From Gliomastix tumulicola (Eukaryota > Ascomycota > Sordariomycetes > Hypocreales > Bionectriaceae), in the NCBI GenBank assembly GCA_001599755.1, contig BCHX01000004.1, forward strand, positions 3,224,001-3,288,000: 64,000 bases of DNA, given 5' to 3'. Under the pieces are notes generated by a model. That model was not told where the DNA came from. It worked only from the letters and a program-made list of their open reading frames with translations, and did not search any database. This document shows, piece by piece, positions 35,422 to 47,213 of this stretch. The translations under genes and the position numbers were made by a program. How positions within the stretch are numbered: position 1 is the stretch's first letter; the number at the start of each line of letters is the position of its first letter.

Positions 35422-35868
35422 CTTGGCGGCGAGAGCCAGAAAGTATGATGGCAGGCAAATAGGGGGGGGGGGGGGCTGGGATGCTCGTGTCGGGTTGACC
35501 CTGGTGCCCTGGGCGTACTTAAGGGGAGAGGGGAAGTAGAGGAGATAGTGAGAAGAAGCCAGCGATGTAGACTGACATGGCACCAACTTTTTGAGGTGGC
35601 AACGCGAAAGAGTTTTAATACTCAACATTGTCTTGGGGAGATGGTGATAATATATATAAGGAGGCGTAGAGCTGTTCCGCACAACAAACTCTCCCAGCCC
35701 CTTTTTCGAAGCCACCATTGCGAGCAAGCCGGGATCGGGTGGGTGGCTGTTGGCACGGTAAGAAAGTGCATAATAATAGACATATATGAGCTCCCAGAGT
35801 GCGTGCTTTGGTCGTCTTCGTAAATCCGTCTCAGAGTTGGACTGAACTGAGCTCTCGCAGCAGCAGCC
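35422..35868. promoter_or_regulatory. Divergent promoter region between the membrane-protein and MFS genes
   Basis: 447 bp separate the two start codons. It contains a G14 run at 35462-35475 and a TATATATA-like sequence at 35650-35657, suitable as a TATA element for the plus-strand gene. No operator was recognised. Confidence 0.5.
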
Positions 35869-37762
35869 ATGGGAATCGCATCCGCAATAGCAGACGAAAA
35901 GACGTTGCCTCTCTCTCCATTTGAGGACCCGGGAGGGCACTCACAGGGGAAGAGAAACAATCTCCTCATCTTTCTGACCCTGAGCCTCATCACCGTCACA
36001 CAAGCTTTTGAATCAACATCCCTCTGCGTCACGCTCCCGGTAAGGCCCCCTCCCCCCCCCCTGTTTGTTTCTGACTCTGGTTGAACACTCGACAATTGAC
36101 AAAACAACTTCCTCACAGATCATAGGAGGGGATCTTGGGGCCAGTCTCTCCGAGACGATGGGTTTCGGGGGCAGCTTTCTGTTGGGCATGACACTCGCTC
36201 AGCCACTAGGCAGCGAACTCTCCTTCGTGGTGGGGAGGCGCCCAGCGCTTCTCCTGGGCGTTGCCGCCTTTATTATTGGCACTGTCGTCTCTGGTACCGC
36301 TACCAGCCCAGGCATGCTCCTCGCCGGACGGGCCATCTCGGGCCTTGGGGCGGGCATATCGGAGCCCGTCAAGGCGCTGATCCTGTATGACCTGTTTACG
36401 CTGCGTGAGCGGTCCATGTGGGTGTCCTTCCTCAACATTGCGTGGACGATTGGCTGTGTAGCCGGGCCTATCCTGGCTGGGAAATTCACGCAGGATCCCG
36501 CCATTACTTGGGTGAGTTGCATGTGCCTCTGCCCAACNGNGGGGGGGGGGGGGGGGATGCCTGCCTTAGTCCATCGTGAAGCGCCTTTGCTGACCCCCAG
36601 ACTGCAGAGATGGGTCTTCTGGATGAACCTCCCCTTCCTCAGCCTCAGCCTTATCGCCTCCGCCTTCCTCCTCGGCTACGACGAGTCGAACCGTCGGCGC
36701 CGCTCCCTCCTTAAACTGGTCGACTGGCTCGGCCTCGGCCTCTTCCTCGGCTCGGGTGCCTCCGTCTGCGTCGCCCTCACCTTCGGCGGCGCCCGCTTCC
36801 CATGGCTCTCGGCCAACGCCATCGTTCCTTTAGTCTTCGGAGCGGCAGGCTTCGTCGTCCTCGCCGTCTATGAGACGCGCTTCGCGCCGCGGCCGCTCTT
36901 CCCGGCGTCTGTGCTGCGGCACTACTCGACGGTGATCCAGTGCGTCAACGTCGCCATCCACGGGATGCTGATGTACATGATCCTGTACTTCATGTCGCTC
37001 TTCTTCCTGGGCGTGAAGAACTACTCGCCGCTGATGACGGGCGTCTGGGGCCTGCCGGCGTCGCTGACCGTGGCGCCGATGGCGCTGGTCGTGGGCATCA
37101 CTGTGCATAGGACGGGGCACTACCGGGCCTTTCTCCTCGGCGGCTGGGTTATTACGGTGGTGAACCTCGGCCTGCTGCAGCTCCTTGACGAGAAGCTGCC
37201 CGGCGCCGCTCTGATTGTGATTAGCATTATTGGGGGCGCGAGCTTCGGAGCGCTCGTTCCGGGGATGACGGTCGGCATACAGGCCACGGTCGACCAGGAA
37301 GATGCTGGGTATGCCATCTGCATGACGCTCCTCATGCGACCGGCCGGCCAGTGTCTGGGCGTCGCCATAGGGCAGGCCATCTTCGCCAAGCGCCTCGACG
37401 TTATATTCACCCGCGACGGGTTCCCTGATGGCTTTGCCCAGGAGGTCCTGGGGCATATCAGGCGAGGCCTGGATCCAGACACTTCCGGCATGGACCCCGG
37501 CAAGGCAGCCGATGTGCCTGTCATTATCAGCGGCATCGTCGAGGCTCTGCGGTCGATCTGGATCGCGGGTGCTGTTGTCGCAGGACTGGCGCTCATCCTG
37601 ACCTGCTGCGCAAAGTGTCCCCCGCTGCCGGACGACAGGCTTCGCTTGAAGCGGAAGACGGTCAGAGAGTGCATCGAGCCGGATGAGGAGGCTGCCGCTG
37701 AGGTAGAGTACCATGTCGAGCCCAAGTCCTCCCTGGCGGAAGCTACATCGCAAGAGCCCTAG
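35869..37762 (+). CDS. MFS transporter, DHA2-type (14-TM drug/metabolite exporter family)
   Basis: A proton-driven transporter of the plasma or vacuolar membrane. Three exons: 35869-36039, 36119-36511 and 36608-37762 (introns 79 and 96 bp), giving 572 residues. The second intron contains two Ns and a G16 run. Its borders were read as TGG|GTGAGT and CTGCAG|AGA, which gives the usual family reading TWRWVFWMNLP. A motif A-like segment (GRRPALLLG) follows TM2, and GRAISGLGAG lies in TM4. Many hydrophobic segments continue to a charged cytosolic tail. The layout matches 14-TM DHA2 exporters. The substrate cannot be predicted: such proteins often sit in secondary-metabolite clusters, but no biosynthetic enzyme is nearby. 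It converges with the CHY-zinc-finger gene, with 159 bp between stops. Confidence 0.9.
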
Positions 37763-37921
37763 TCCGGCGTGGTGTGGCATAGAGACTGGGGAGTATAGAA
37801 TGAAAGGATATCTGAGGAGGGGGTTTTAATATATGTGTCCCAGCTTGGAGTGTCGCTCGGCCACGACTATAGTTATGATTCATGTTAGAAGAGAAGAATC
37901 CCTCTTTTCATAATACAAGTA

Positions 37922-39976
37922 TTAATGACCGAGTCGCTTGTGCTTCCTCGGGTCCTTCCTGCTCATCAGTCTCTGATCCCTCGTCCCTCTGCCCCCTTCC
38001 CAGAATCCCGTGCCCTTGCGCCCGATGACGCTCCGGCCGCAGAAGCCGCACGCCTCGACGGCGAAGTTCTGCTCGCGGCTGCACCACCCGCAGATCATGC
38101 GGTTCGCCCACTCGTTGATGTGGTCCTCGGCCTCGTCGTGGCACTTGTCGCACGCGTGCACCTTGCTGCAGCACGAGAAGCGGAACCACCGATACGACCT
38201 GCGGTAGTGCGCGCAGGCCCCCTTTCCGGGTAGCGGCTCGCCCGCGTGCAGGCCGAGCTTCTCCTGGCGCCTCCGGGGTCCTGCGGCTGCGGGTGGGAGC
38301 GTGCCCGGCGTGACGACGAGGAAGCGGACGTCGGGGATCTTGAAGGTGAACTTGCCGTGGCACTCGCGGCAGACGTTGCTCACCGACTCGCCACGGACGG
38401 ACACGAGGCCCGGCCCGGGGACGGAGCAGCGTGCGCAGGTTGGGACGAAGGTGCTCGGGAGCATGTCGGCTACTTTGCACCCCGAGAAGTCGAGGAAGCC
38501 GGCGCGCGTCGAGTGCTCGTGGACGAGCTGCGACCTGAACTTGGCGGCCAGCGGCGCGGTGCACTTCTTGCACACCGTGGTCTTGTCTGCGCCTGGCCTC
38601 AGGCCGGCCATGTCGTTGGTCGTCTTGCACCGGTCGCACTTGGCGGTGATGTTGAGGATGGAGATCTGCAGGATCTCGATGCCGTAGAGCTCGACCGAGG
38701 GGAAGGTGATCATGGTCCCTCTCTCGGGGGCCTCGTCTTCCCGTGTGTCCATGTGCTGCGGTTCGTTGAGGCCTACGGCCGCGCCGCCCTCGTCGGAGCT
38801 TTCTGATTCGTAGGAGTCGGACTCGGAGTCACCGTCAGCTCTGATGAGCGTCCACTCAGGGGGGCGAGGTATGATCTCGATGTGACGGTCGATGTCGTCA
38901 AAATCATCTTGCTTCTCAGCAGAGGTATCGGGCTTCACTGGCTCCTTTGCTAGTGCCGCTGCGCGTGCTGCCTCGGCGGCGGCAGCGTTGCTGGCTGCCT
39001 GCTTGGCCAGAGTGTGCAGGTTCTGAGCGAGGTAGTTCACTAGGGTCATGAGCGACATGTGCTTCTGTGCGGCAGCCTTCTCGGCGAAGAGATCTTCCAC
39101 CGGTTCAGCATCGCCTGCCTCTGCCTCGTTTAGCTGAGCGCGGACGTTCTGCAGGGGATAGAGCAGCGGCACAATGAGATGCATGGTGCTCACGGACCGC
39201 AGACCTGACGGGAGCTCGTTGCGCCTCTTGGGCTCAATAGGCAGTGTGAACACGACGCCGTCCGCAGACCGCCGGAAGAGATTCATCCTGCCCATGCGGG
39301 CCTCAAGCTGACGCACTTCCTGCGCCCGGCGAGCCTTGGCCTCTCTGATCTGCTGCGGCGTGTAGGACTCATCCGGCATGTAGGGTCTCGAGACTGGCGG
39401 TGACGGTGTAGCTGCTGCCACCACCGGGCTGGCTGAGCGAGAGACATCCGACGACGCAGCTGCAGAATCCATATGTCTTGTATCCTTGACGCCATGGAAC
39501 GCAACAAGCTTGATCGTGTCGACCTTGTCCTCCGACAGGAACCGTTCCAGATTCCTATCCAGGGCATGGACGAGCGCAAGCAACGTGGCCCCTTTCTTCT
39601 CCTCCGCCAGCCTGTCCCACCCCCTCTCGATGTTGATGCCGAAACCCCTCGGGATGTCCTTATTCCTGACGACGAGCCCGGGCCGCTCGTCCGGGTAGTC
39701 CTCCGGCACGCGCAGGTCGCACTCGAGGGACGCCAGCTCGAAGGGGAAGTCCGGGTCGGACGGCGCCAGCTTGAACACGAGCGACGTGAAACCGTCCGCG
39801 CCCGTCGTCTCCCTGGGCGAGAAGCGCTTCCGGAGCTGGTCGATGTGGTAGCGTCGCGGGTCCTGGGCCTGTGTCGCGGGGACGGGCTTGTGGAAGACGC
39901 GGGTGGGCGGTGACGCGGTGATGGCCTGGACGCGAGACGGCGGAGCGTGGTCGCCCCTTGTGCTTATTGGGATCAT
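37922..39976 (-). CDS. RWD-domain and CHY-type zinc finger protein
   Basis: A single exon of 684 residues from the first true ATG (39976) to TAA (37922). The N-terminal 40-165 region reads as an RWD fold (HIDQLRKRF, FPFELASLECDLRVPEDYPDERP), seen in ubiquitin-pathway and Gcn2-like proteins. The middle has an Ala-rich helix and an acidic Ser/Glu stretch (SDSYESESSDE). CxxC pairs (CDRC, CKKC, CARC, CREC) precede the C-terminal CHY zinc finger at about 587-645 (ACAHYRRSYRWFRFSC, ACDKCHDE, MICGWCSREQ, CGFCG). In yeast, a CHY protein (Hot13) acts in the mitochondrial intermembrane space, and in plants and animals CHY fingers accompany RING E3 ligases; no RING is seen here. No targeting peptide is obvious. 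Domain calls are firm, the biological role is unknown. The gene converges with the MFS transporter. Confidence 0.9.
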   Translation of the reverse strand: MIPISTRGDHAPPSRVQAITASPPTRVFHKPVPATQAQDPRRYHIDQLRKRFSPRETTGADGFTSLVFKLAPSDPDFPFELASLECDLRVPEDYPDERPGLVVRNKDIPRGFGINIERGWDRLAEEKKGATLLALVHALDRNLERFLSEDKVDTIKLVAFHGVKDTRHMDSAAASSDVSRSASPVVAAATPSPPVSRPYMPDESYTPQQIREAKARRAQEVRQLEARMGRMNLFRRSADGVVFTLPIEPKRRNELPSGLRSVSTMHLIVPLLYPLQNVRAQLNEAEAGDAEPVEDLFAEKAAAQKHMSLMTLVNYLAQNLHTLAKQAASNAAAAEAARAAALAKEPVKPDTSAEKQDDFDDIDRHIEIIPRPPEWTLIRADGDSESDSYESESSDEGGAAVGLNEPQHMDTREDEAPERGTMITFPSVELYGIEILQISILNITAKCDRCKTTNDMAGLRPGADKTTVCKKCTAPLAAKFRSQLVHEHSTRAGFLDFSGCKVADMLPSTFVPTCARCSVPGPGLVSVRGESVSNVCRECHGKFTFKIPDVRFLVVTPGTLPPAAAGPRRRQEKLGLHAGEPLPGKGACAHYRRSYRWFRFSCCSKVHACDKCHDEAEDHINEWANRMICGWCSREQNFAVEACGFCGRSVIGRKGTGFWEGGRGTRDQRLMSRKDPRKHKRLGH

Positions 39977-42900
39977 TTGCACAGACGGTTTGCCCTTGAC
40001 TGTGACCGGGTATTTGGGGACGTGTGATACGGTGTAAAGGTCTTTTTTTTTGGTTTGCTTCTATCTGGGGATCGGGTCGCACGAGAACGAGGTGCCCGGT
40101 GAAGGGTATTTATCCATGTGACATGGCCTAGCTTGAACTGCCTCTGCCAGGCGTCCGGTTCAGTTCTTCACACGGAGTCTGAGGGTCGGTCGGGTTGGTC
40201 AGGCTAGGTGATGATGCTGGATGAGATAGAATGAAGTGAGATGAGCCCGAATGAGTCATCACGCCTTCCAGCCTGGTCACGTGATACACTTGATGGTTCC
40301 GCACTCTTTCGAGCAAAGACTGGACTTGGACCACTTCTGCATCTGAGAGGAGCCTTCCTGAGGCGAGCGGACCATGTTGACGACTGATGAGTCGACAGCG
40401 CTAAAGCATCTCTGCAGCATCGCCAAGTTGTCCCGCGAACGGTCTGTCTACTAAGGTCGCTAGAGGGCGAGGTGCATATTCACGAGCCCACATCCGCGGG
40501 GGCCTCTTGCCATGTAGGGAGGGAGGGCTTTGCGACCCGGTGTCAGGCCAGCGGTGCTGCAGCCTCCTGCCTATCTTGTGATGCATTATCGATTTGGAGA
40601 ACTCCGGGCCTCACTGAGAGTGTGGTCAGAGTCACCAGGCCGCAAAAGCCTCTGTGAGCCTGACACCGAAGGCAGACACACGATTGCTGCCAGACACATG
40701 CATGCATACACGGTGTACCTACGGGACACAACAGATACGCAGCAGTGCCTGCCTGCCGTGCGTCGGAGTTACTTGATTTTTTTTTAGGGGAGTGGCTCAG
40801 GTCATCATGAGGACATTCTTCGGGGCGCCCTACAGTAGGTGGGGGAGAAGGAGGAGGAGTGCTGAGACTCACACTCTTCTGCGGTGTACACCGAGTCGTC
40901 TCACCCGATGACACCTGTACGACTCTCCCAATGAGAAAGGGAATAAATGGAACAAAAGAAAATCAAGAATATTTTAAAAATCGAATAAAACGAATCCCGA
41001 GAGGGACCACACCCAGGCACAGGGTGTGTGCAGCAAGGTCGACATCCAGCCGTGGGTCAGGGGCGGTCTGTCCGTGAGAAGCAGCAGCAGCAGCAGCAGC
41101 AGCAGCACGACAGACCATCGTCAGCAAATCACGGGCGCGAGAATTATCTAAAAAAATACGAGCCCGCCATGACATGCATCGGTAGGGGGACCCGTAGATA
41201 GAGAAAAGGAAAATAAAAAGACAAAAAAGAGTCCCGGCGTGCCGTGTGTGTGCCCCGTGTCGTCGCCACGCCGCTGCAATTGGAGGGCGAGGCCGCATGT
41301 TCCATCGGCATTGGGTCCAATCGCAGCTGCCAGCTCAGCAATCACCTGGCAGATGACCATGCAAGACAGCATATGCAGCCTGGCGGTGAAGCGAACCCCT
41401 GCCACCCTGGCGTCGCCTGCTGCAGGACGAGAAGGCACGAAAAGGACCAAAAGCTGCGGATGGAGGGGAGGGCTGCAAAGGATCCGGCGAGGTGGTGAGG
41501 GCGTTGGTTTAGTGAGGGTTGCTGTATCATCCAATTCGTCAGTTGATCGCCCGATCTGAACATGTCCAGTTGTTTCCTCGGGTGGTGTGTGTGTGTGAGT
41601 GTATTCATTCAATTGGTATTTTTTTTCCTTTTCTTTTCTTTTTATTTTTTTCGAATTTATGTTTTATCGTTATTATTTATTTTCTTTTATCCCGTCCGTC
41701 ATCTGCGAGTGTCGTGGCAATTCATCTCTGCGCGTGCGTGTCATGCCATGTCTGCCTTGCCAGCTGTTGTCAGGCCTCGATGACACTCACTGACGGCGAA
41801 TGTGACTGTGAATCTCCAGGGACCTACTTGCCTCAGGTACTAACTGCCCGGGGGATGCGATGCGCTATTGCTTGCGTGCATGCAGCAAGTGAGTTGTTTT
41901 GAGCAGCAGGATGCCCGACTCCCGCTTGAAAGTCAATTCAATAAAAATGAATTTAAACTTATTTATTTTATTTTATTTTATCTGTCCATTTTATCCCACT
42001 GCGTCTCCTGCCAACTTGTCAGAGATGATGAAATCTCCGAACCAGACCACGGCCCGTCATCACCTGCACCGCCTTTCAGCCAAATCCTACCGTCTCACCC
42101 CCTCCCAAAAATCCTCTGTCCGCCGCCCGTCCCTTTTCCCACGGCCTCCGGGCCCTGAGACATGCGAAATCCTTTAGGTGGGGGGTTTCGCTTCCCTTGC
42201 ATCTGGAAAAAGGGAAAGGCATCGAGAAATCATAGGTGAGGAAGGGACAGCCATGGGCAAAAAGGCGCGCGCCTATATCTCGATGTCCTCCCACGTGCCG
42301 TCAGACCCCTGGCAAGAATCCTCCCTCCCCCCCTCCCCCTCCATGTTGGAATGGAGGGAGGGGAACAAGCCACATCAGAGACAGGGCAAGACGCCGACCA
42401 TCATGATCGAGAGACACGCGCGCGCTTCTGGACCGAGTTTTGATGTCATCTTGTTTCCCTTTTCACAGAGGGGGGGGGGGGGCGAACGTGTGTCGAAGAC
42501 TGTCCTCATGGCCACACCTGTTTTGCCCGTTGGACGGCTGTGCCCACCGTTTGAACGGTCAAGGTGAGTCAAGCTTCGAGCTGACATGAGGATTTGATGT
42601 GACACCTCCCAGGCTACTAACTAGGATGGTAATAAGCTGGTCAGGCGAGCGGGATGGGCGCTATTATCGGGGAGACACGTCTTCGGCACCGTTCGCCCCG
42701 CGGATCAGATGTCGGGCTGGGTTGGGGGGCTTGTTGGGGTCAGAGACGGCCGTTTTGGTGTGGCGGTGCGCGCGTGACCTGGTCCTCATCACCGGGGACA
42801 GGTCTCATCCAGGCATCTAGGCCTAGCCCCGGGGCCTGCGGGATCGTCATATAGCTTTGGCGTCGAGAACGCCGTCAAGTGTCCGTGCCTTAGCTGGTAC

Positions 42901-43355
42901 CCCTCATCGGGAGATGCTCAAGTCCTTTCGCATCACAGCCTTGTCTCAGCTGGTCCGGCTCTGGCTTTAGGGGTGGGGGGGTTCAGGCTGCGCGTTTTAG
43001 TCAGGGCGGGATAAGCTTCTTTGGATCTTGATCGATGTCTGCTACTGCTGGTGTTTGGATGTCGTCATGATTATTGAGGCGAGGCATCTGATTGATTCTG
43101 CGCTGCGTATATTTGCTATCAACACCCTCGATGCCCTCATGACTTTCAAATTTTTGAGTCCAGGGCGGCCTCCATGTATGCTGGAGCCTTCACGATCGAT
43201 GGCCATCTGAGGCATGACGTGACACAAGTCTAGGGGCATGAACACCTGTCGCTGTTTCAAACAGTACGCTCAGAGTGAGGATTTGCCACCTTTTCTCTGC
43301 TCTGAGACAGCAACTCGGTCAGCGAGTTACTCAGCAATCCGAGTTTGGTAGGGAG
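39977..43355. other. 3.4-kb intergenic region
   Basis: It lies between the promoter of the CHY gene and the 3' end of the Zn2Cys6 gene. No supported gene. It contains an (AGC)9 tract at 41080-41106, a T-rich patch at 41614-41690, a G13 run at 42470-42482 and a CACGTG box at 40267-40272 (about 290 bp upstream of the CHY gene's ATG). Confidence 0.6.
41080..41106 (+). repeat. (AGC)9 trinucleotide repeat
   Basis: Nine perfect units in non-coding sequence. Confidence 0.9.
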
Positions 43356-44893
43356 TCATCTACAACACACTTCCCCTGTGTCAGTACCATGAGACTCCCA
43401 GAGTCCCATATCCAACACGCGAGCCGTCCCCTCATGCAGCAGAAACGGCTGCCACGTACCGCTCTCCGTCCCAAACGAGAACGTCAACGCCCGGGCCAGG
43501 TTCCGCGGCCAGTCGCCGTAGACCCTGTACTCGTCCGGGAGCTCGCGCCATACCTTCTCGATCCAGATCAGCAACGTGCTGCTCTTGCCGCCCTCGTAGC
43601 TCTTCTTCGCCGGGCTGGAGTCCTGCGTGTCTTCGGCCTCCTTCCTGGTCATGACGAAGTCGATGGCGAGCATGTGCATGATGATGAGGCGGGATACGTG
43701 GTTGGACGGGTCGAGCATCGATGTGAAGTCTGATGGGCTTAGATCTGCTAGCTTGTCGTAGATGAAGGAATGTTCGTGGTAGCCTAAACAGCGTGTTAGA
43801 AGACAAGGTGTTTGGAGACGGATTATCTTTTGGGGTCTGTGTTGATACTTACCCTCAACTGGATTTGAAGTAGCTGTTTCTGCTATCCTCTGCATCATCG
43901 ACATGTACTCCAGCTCGGCGACGGTCTTACACAACGGAGCTAGCCGCTTCAGACTGGAGCGAAATCCCTGGACAATGACACCGTTGGGATACGATACCGA
44001 TCCCTCGGAACCTATCAGCTCGTGGACCTTGGCAACGTACGGTACCCGAGCAAAGGCTTTGAAAGCCGAGACATCCATCTCGGGGATCACGGTCAAGCCG
44101 ACGATGAAGCCTGAGTTACAGTGTCAGTCTGGCTCCCAAGACGAACGCAGGGCACACTCACAGCCGCGAATCAGACAGAGAAAGTCGGTCATGCCGTCAG
44201 GCATATACGCAGACTGGAACGTCAGACTCAGCAACGCAGCGAACGCGGCATCGGCATCATCCGCGGACAGATCCGTCCGCGCGAGGTGGCTGTTCAACGC
44301 GTGAATGGCCTGGATGCGGTGATTCAGCGCCGGCTTTGAGAAGTCGGCATCGCTGAGCAGGTCGAGATGCGATGCCCCCAGGCCGAGGATCGCATGGACG
44401 AGGAACTCGTACTAGCCCCAACCTCTGTCTTAGCCACCAGAAACGAGACCTCTTTCGACAGTTTCGTACTCACATCATGGGACATCCGACCGACCTGCTG
44501 CCACACCTCCCACCCGCCGATGGGCAGCGACGGATACGCCGTGAAGAGGAAGTGCTGGAAGAAGCGCAGGTCATCGCTGCTAAAGGACACCGGCGCTGTC
44601 CGCAGCGACCGGACCGGTGGCGCTCCGGCAGGAACCGGGGCCGAGACGGAGACAGAGCCCGGCGATATTCGCCGGTCAGGATACCAGCAGCTGAGACCGA
44701 GCCTCACACATGGTCCGCACTCGGGCGTCGTCTCATCGCACTTCACCTTGCGGCTCTTGCAGGTGCCGCATCCTGCCCTGGACTTCTTATGTCCCCTCCG
44801 CGGGACCGGACGGCGTCTCAATGTTGGTGGATGCGGGCTGATACGGTTATGAGAAGGAGGAGGATGTTGAGGGTTCTGTGATCCAGTTGTCAT
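43356..44893 (-). CDS. Zn2Cys6 transcription factor
   Basis: A fungal-specific DNA-binding regulator. Four exons: 44893-44474, 44411-44162, 44110-43853 and 43783-43356, with introns of 62, 51 and 69 bp (all GT-AG, phases consistent). The product is 451 residues. The Zn2Cys6 finger is at residues 42-69, with spacing C-x2-C-x6-C-x6-C-x2-C-x6-C, preceded by a basic RRGHKKSRAG stretch. The rest matches the short C-terminal 'fungal transcription factor' domain that ends in helical hydrophobic segments (SFIYDKLADLSPSDF, LIIMHMLAIDFVM). I started at 44893, the first true ATG; the open frame further upstream starts with TTG. The third intron is in frame and stop-free, so retention would only add residues. 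Finger sequence and layout resemble sterol-uptake (Upc2-type) factors, but this is weak. The target is unknown. Confidence 0.9.
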
Positions 44894-45332
44894 CTTTCGT
44901 TTGGGGCATACCGTGGAGACATATGCGCTGCTTAGTGACGCGAAATGACCAGCGGCCAAATTGAGACTGGGATGTCGATGTTGATGTTATATTTATTTAA
45001 GAAGTTCAATATGATCGTCAAATTGCCACATGAAAGTTGCCCAGTTTTCCGGGTCTTAGCGTAGGGCTGAGCAGTCGAAGCCACCCCCAGACCGCGTATC
45101 CCTGCCCTTTGTGAAAACGAGGCACATTCCAGCCAATCTTAGCTGTAGGCGACTCCGAATGGGATGGTTACTCTGCAGTATACCTCTGAATGCCATCTTA
45201 GGTAATGGCAGTTTGTCACAAATCGAGAGTGATCCTGTCCGACGGCTAGGATTGTCCATCCTGAGACACTCAACTGTTTGCTCTATGCCAAATCTATTCT
45301 TTTTGTTTGACCATCTGTGATTAATATTTCGT
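44894..45332. other. Intergenic, Zn2Cys6 promoter side
   Basis: 439 bp between the Zn2Cys6 start and the CCT5 stop, moderately AT-rich. Nothing recognisable. Confidence 0.6.
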
Positions 45333-47213
45333 CTAGAAGTCGTTCTCATCTGCTCCCGACACAATCACATTATTGACCTTCAACACCATCCGGCACAGCT
45401 GCGTCGCCAGCTGGAGCTGCTGCTTCTTGCCGATCAACGGGTCGATGACAAACGCGTCCTTCATGTCGTTGTTGCCCCGTCCCATGCAGTCCACACCAAG
45501 CTTGCCACGGCCCTGGGGACCGGCCTTGACCTGCTGGCTCTTGACCTCCGCGAGAGTTGAGATGGGGTTGAGACCGCTGTTCTCGGCCAGGGCCATCGGC
45601 ACAGAGTCGAGAGCATCCGAGAAGGCCCGCATCGCGTACTGCTCCAGACCAGGGGTCTTGGCTGCGGCGTCCTCGACAGCGAGCGAGCACGCAATCTCTG
45701 CAGCACCGCCGCCATACACGACACGGTTGTCTCGAACAAGGTTTCGCACGACACACAGAGCGTCGTGTAGGGACCTCTTAGCCTCGTCGATGAGCTAGAA
45801 GTCGTCGTTAGTCACAGTTACCAACTTTAGTGGTACAGAATAAGGGGAATCCTCACCATCTTGTTGCTACCACGGACAAAGACCGTCACCGCCCGGGTGT
45901 TGGCGCACTCCTCAATAACAAGCATCTTCTCCCTCGTGGTACCGAAAGTCATCTCCCGGACAATACCAGCGTGGCCCAGCTTGTCAGCGGACAGGTCCTC
46001 GAATCGAGGCACTATCCTTCCGTTTGTGGCGATGGCAATGAGCTCGATCTCGGGACCGCCCACCCACCGCACAGCCGGAAGCTTGTTCTGGAGGAGCAGG
46101 TGGTTGGCCTCGTCGTCGAAACCCCACTGGCAAATGGCCAGGTTGGCCCCTGTGTCCTTGATCTGCTGGATCATCTCGGTGAACTTCTCCTGCTCGTAGT
46201 TCTGGAGCTTCTTGAACTCCTCGACGCTCGTGATGTCGAGGTGGTGCTTCGTCTTCGGCTTCGGGGGCTCAAACGCGCACGTCAGGATGGCAATCTTGGC
46301 GTCCTTGACCTCGGATGGCATCTGGGGGTGGGAGAAGTCCTTGTCGACAATGACGCCCTTGACTAGGAGAGTATCCTCGAGAGCGCCTCCAACCTTGCCA
46401 TCCACCTTGATCAGCTCGAAATCAACATCCTTTCGCTCGAGGTCGGCCACAGACAGGACGGCGTCGACGGCAATGTTGGCGAACTGATCGTGAGCCTTGG
46501 ACACGATCTTGCTACCTAGACTCGTCCGGGCGACCTTGACAAGGTTCTCAGTCTGCTCCTTGGAGAACTCGATCGTATCCGAAATCTTGTCCAGCTCGGA
46601 GACTGCGATGTCGCACGCCTGGTCGTAACCGTCCGCGATCCGAATGGGGTGGATGCCCTTGTCGATGAGGTCGGCAGCCTGCTCCAGCAGCGCACCAGCC
46701 AGGACGACAACGCCAGTAGTACCGTCGCCGATCTCGTCATCTTGGGATTTCGATAGCTCGACTAGCAGCTTCGCAACGTGGTTGCTAATCTCCATCTGCT
46801 GCAGGATAGTGGCTCCGTCGTTCGTTATCGTGATGTCGCCATCGGGGGAGATGAGGATCTTGTCGAGGCCTCGAGGACCCAGGGAGGTTTTGATGATGTT
46901 GGCGACTGTCCGGGCTGCTAGGATGTGTGACTTGACCGCCTCGTTGCCGAACTGACGCCTCTTCTTCCCCTGACTGCAAACTGTTAGAGGGTGGGGGGGC
47001 GTCTAAGGAAGTAGACGAACGTACTCTCTGACGACGATAAAAGGCCGGCCCTGTTCATCCTTCATCACCGTCGCTGTATCGTCCTGTTAGCTCGCTCTGG
47101 CCAGCTGGGGGAGTAGGCTGTGGGCGCAGTACCATTCGAAATATCCAGATCTGTGGATTGTTAGCTTGAATATCCTCATGTACGATGTTCGAGGAAGACT
47201 CACTCATCGCCAT
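45333..47213 (-). CDS. CCT5: T-complex protein 1 subunit epsilon (CCT5)
   Basis: An ATP-driven subunit of the eight-subunit cytosolic chaperonin TRiC/CCT, which folds actin, tubulin and WD40 proteins. Five exons: 47213-47204 (10 nt), 47150-47133 (18 nt), 47073-47025 (49 nt), 46973-45857 and 45794-45333. The introns are 53, 59, 51 and 62 bp. The N-terminus reads MAMNLDISNATVMKDEQG, then RPFIVVRDQGKKRRQFGNEAV, typical of the epsilon subunit. The catalytic GDGTTG motif is near residue 108, and the epsilon-specific PPKPKTKHHLDI stretch and VVYGGGAAE motif are present. The total of 551 residues is the normal length. The two tiny first exons are read by eye, but phases fit and the product matches the yeast protein in order. 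It is divergent from HBS1 (859 bp between starts). Confidence 0.95.

Noticed and set aside
33412..35940. Longer 842-codon reading of the membrane protein
   Set aside because: The extra N-terminal part runs through a G14 run (poly-Pro) and promoter DNA shared with the MFS gene; the ATG at 35421 is the natural start.
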